DNA of 6,487 bases from Micrococcaceae bacterium UBA7136 (GTDB lineage Bacteria; Actinomycetota; Actinomycetes; Actinomycetales; Micrococcaceae): the NCBI GenBank assembly GCA_002492045.1, contig DKXC01000005.1, positions 1 through 6,487 of the forward strand. Direction: 5' to 3'. Every line of letters starts with the position of its first letter. Position 1 is the first letter of the stretch. The position numbers were made by a program, and so were the translations under genes. Of the stretch, positions 5,193-6,487 are shown piece after piece. The notes below the pieces were generated by a model. It ran no database searches, had not been told where the DNA came from, and worked only from the letters and a program-made list of their open reading frames with translations.

Positions 5193-5231
5193 AAATCTTC
5201 TCACCCACACACCCTGTCCAAGGAAAGAATC

Positions 5232-6395
5232 ATGAAATCCTCCCAGCTGGGCGCCCTTGCCCTCTCTCTTAGCCTCCTAGCCCTGACCGCCTGCACCGAC
5301 AACACCCCCGCCGGTGCCAGCGCTGTCACTGTCTCCTCCACTGAGACCGAATGTAAGCTCTCATCCACCGAGGTCAAGGCCGGTAAGAACACCTTCTCTG
5401 TCACCAACAATGGCAGCCAGGTCACCGAGTTCTATGTGCTAGCAGAGGACGGCCTGCGCATCATCTCTGAGGTTGAGAACATCGGCCCCGGCATTACCCG
5501 TGATCTGACCCTGGAACTGGCTGAGGGCAAGTACCAGACCTCCTGCAAACCCGGCATGGTGGGCGACGGTATCAAGGGGGAGCTGACCGTCCTGGCCAAC
5601 CCGGACGCCAGCCCCGTCTCAGCCGATGAGCAAGCCCTCCGCGACACTGCCATCAGCCAGTACAGCGCCTACGTCAAGGACCAGGTAGAGCAGCTCAAGA
5701 CCAAGACCGATACCTTCGCTGAGGCCTACGCCGCCGGCGAGGACGAGAGGGCCCGCTCCCTCTACGCCGCCACCCGCCTCCACTACGAACGGATTGAGCC
5801 GGTTGCTGAATCCTTCGGCGACCTGGACCCCCTGCTGGATCTGCGCCAGGCTGACCTAGAAGAAGGCCAGGAATGGACCGGCTGGCACCTGATCGAGAAG
5901 GACCTCTGGCAGCCGTCCCCCGAAGAAAATGAGGGCCAAACCTACCAGCCCCTCAGCCCGGAGCAGCGCCAGGCCGCCGCCCAGGGCCTCAAGGACAACA
6001 CCCAGGCCCTCTACGACCAGACCCGCAACCTGGACCTCACCGTTGACCAGATTGCCAACGGGGCCAAGACCCTGCTGGACGAAGTAGCCTTCTCTAAGGT
6101 GACCGGTGAGGAAGAGATTTGGTCTCACACCGACCTGTCTGATTTCCAGGGCAATGTGGATGGCGCCCGGGTGGCCTTCGAGACCCTGCGGCCCATCCTA
6201 GAGGCCAAGAACCCCCAGCTGGCCAGCTCCATTGAGGAGCGTTTCGGCAAGCTCCAGGCCCTGCTAGACCTCTACAAGCAGGGGGAGGGCTTTGTCCCTT
6301 ACACTGACCTGACTGAGGAGCAGGTGCGGGAACTCTCGGACGCCATCGACGCCCTGAGTGAGCCCCTGTCCCAGCTGGCTGACGCGGTGATCTAG
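5232..6395 (+). CDS. efeO: Iron-uptake lipoprotein EfeO (cupredoxin plus M75/imelysin domain)
   Basis: EfeO is the extracytoplasmic metal-binding component that works with the EfeB peroxidase and the EfeU permease. The 387-aa protein starts with a lipoprotein signal peptide ending in the lipobox LTAC (18-21), so mature EfeO should be anchored through lipidated Cys21 on the outer face of the membrane. Residues about 30-122 form the cupredoxin-like domain, with Cys41 and Cys105 as likely metal ligands. Residues about 135-387 are the helical M75/imelysin-type domain. It contains HYERIEPVAESFGDLDP (184-200) and the HXXE metal motif as HLIE (219-222) in the segment TGWHLIEKDLW. This is the full two-domain form, not the short EfeM form that lacks the cupredoxin domain. 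AAGGAAAG (5220-5227) precedes the ATG. efeB follows after 2 bases, so the two are probably coupled in translation. Confidence 0.96.
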   Translation: MKSSQLGALALSLSLLALTACTDNTPAGASAVTVSSTETECKLSSTEVKAGKNTFSVTNNGSQVTEFYVLAEDGLRIISEVENIGPGITRDLTLELAEGKYQTSCKPGMVGDGIKGELTVLANPDASPVSADEQALRDTAISQYSAYVKDQVEQLKTKTDTFAEAYAAGEDERARSLYAATRLHYERIEPVAESFGDLDPLLDLRQADLEEGQEWTGWHLIEKDLWQPSPEENEGQTYQPLSPEQRQAAAQGLKDNTQALYDQTRNLDLTVDQIANGAKTLLDEVAFSKVTGEEEIWSHTDLSDFQGNVDGARVAFETLRPILEAKNPQLASSIEERFGKLQALLDLYKQGEGFVPYTDLTEEQVRELSDAIDALSEPLSQLADAVI

Positions 6396-6397
6396 GC

Positions 6398-6487
6398 ATG
6401 TCCAAGCTAACCCGCCGAGGCGCTGTCTTAGGTGGCCTGGGCCTGGCCACCGCAGCCGGTATCTCAGCCTGCGGCCTGACCCAAGAG
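6398..6487 (+). CDS. efeB: Tat-exported DyP-type haem peroxidase EfeB, N-terminal fragment
   Basis: Only the first 30 codons are inside the window; the frame stays open to the end. They encode a twin-arginine signal (KLTRRGAVLGG, residues 3-13) followed by a hydrophobic Ala/Gly-rich stretch, as expected for EfeB, which is folded with haem in the cytoplasm and exported by Tat. ISAC (23-26) also looks like a lipobox, so the protein could be a Tat-exported lipoprotein. The catalytic domain lies beyond the window, so the name rests on operon position and the signal peptide. The ATG is 2 bases after the efeO stop and has only a weak binding site, which favours translational coupling. Confidence 0.85.
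   Translation, partial: MSKLTRRGAVLGGLGLATAAGISACGLTQE

Noticed and set aside
1..6487. Mobile elements, CRISPR arrays, tRNA genes or phage genes
   Set aside because: No transposase, direct-repeat array, cloverleaf sequence or foreign-looking gene was found; the window is conserved core chromosome.

Overview
This window looks like a conserved core segment of an actinobacterial chromosome, most likely from Micrococcaceae and perhaps a Rothia-like organism. The pointers are the actinobacterial gene order (hisH region, sseB, DUF1844, infC, rpmI, rplT), the typical actinobacterial DUF1844 and IF3 sequences, moderately high GC, a DtxR-type iron box, and an SseB protein closely matching the Arthrobacter-type form I remember. 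The genus is an inference from memory of these families, not a database result.

Layout: 23-1804 (+) is a tightly spaced cluster. It holds a HisH-family glutamine amidotransferase-like protein whose catalytic residues are gone, a 56-residue two-helix membrane protein, and an SseB-family protein. A strong hairpin at 1818-1852 ends it and also serves the convergent DUF1844 gene (1860-2252, -). From 2253 to 2598 lies a regulatory region with a near-consensus sigma-70 promoter, a long leader and a terminator-like attenuator. It leads into infC, which starts with a rare AUU codon at 2599. rpmI and rplT follow, separated by 168- and 121-base structured spacers, and a rho-independent terminator sits at 4134-4162. 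The last third is the iron-uptake operon efeU-efeO-efeB, preceded by a DtxR/IdeR-like box at 4321-4339; efeB is cut by the window end.

How it works together: infC-rpmI-rplT supplies initiation factor IF3 and ribosomal proteins L35 and L20. The AUU start and the leader hairpin suggest control at both translation and transcription. EfeUOB takes up iron: EfeO is the surface metal-binding lipoprotein, EfeB the Tat-exported haem peroxidase and EfeU the permease. The most unusual item is the HisH-like protein. It keeps the family framework but has lost the Cys-His-Glu triad, and the hisA/priA gene I would expect just downstream is not there. I see no mobile element, CRISPR array, tRNA or rRNA gene. 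Apart from the HisH remnant, this is a largely ordinary core region.
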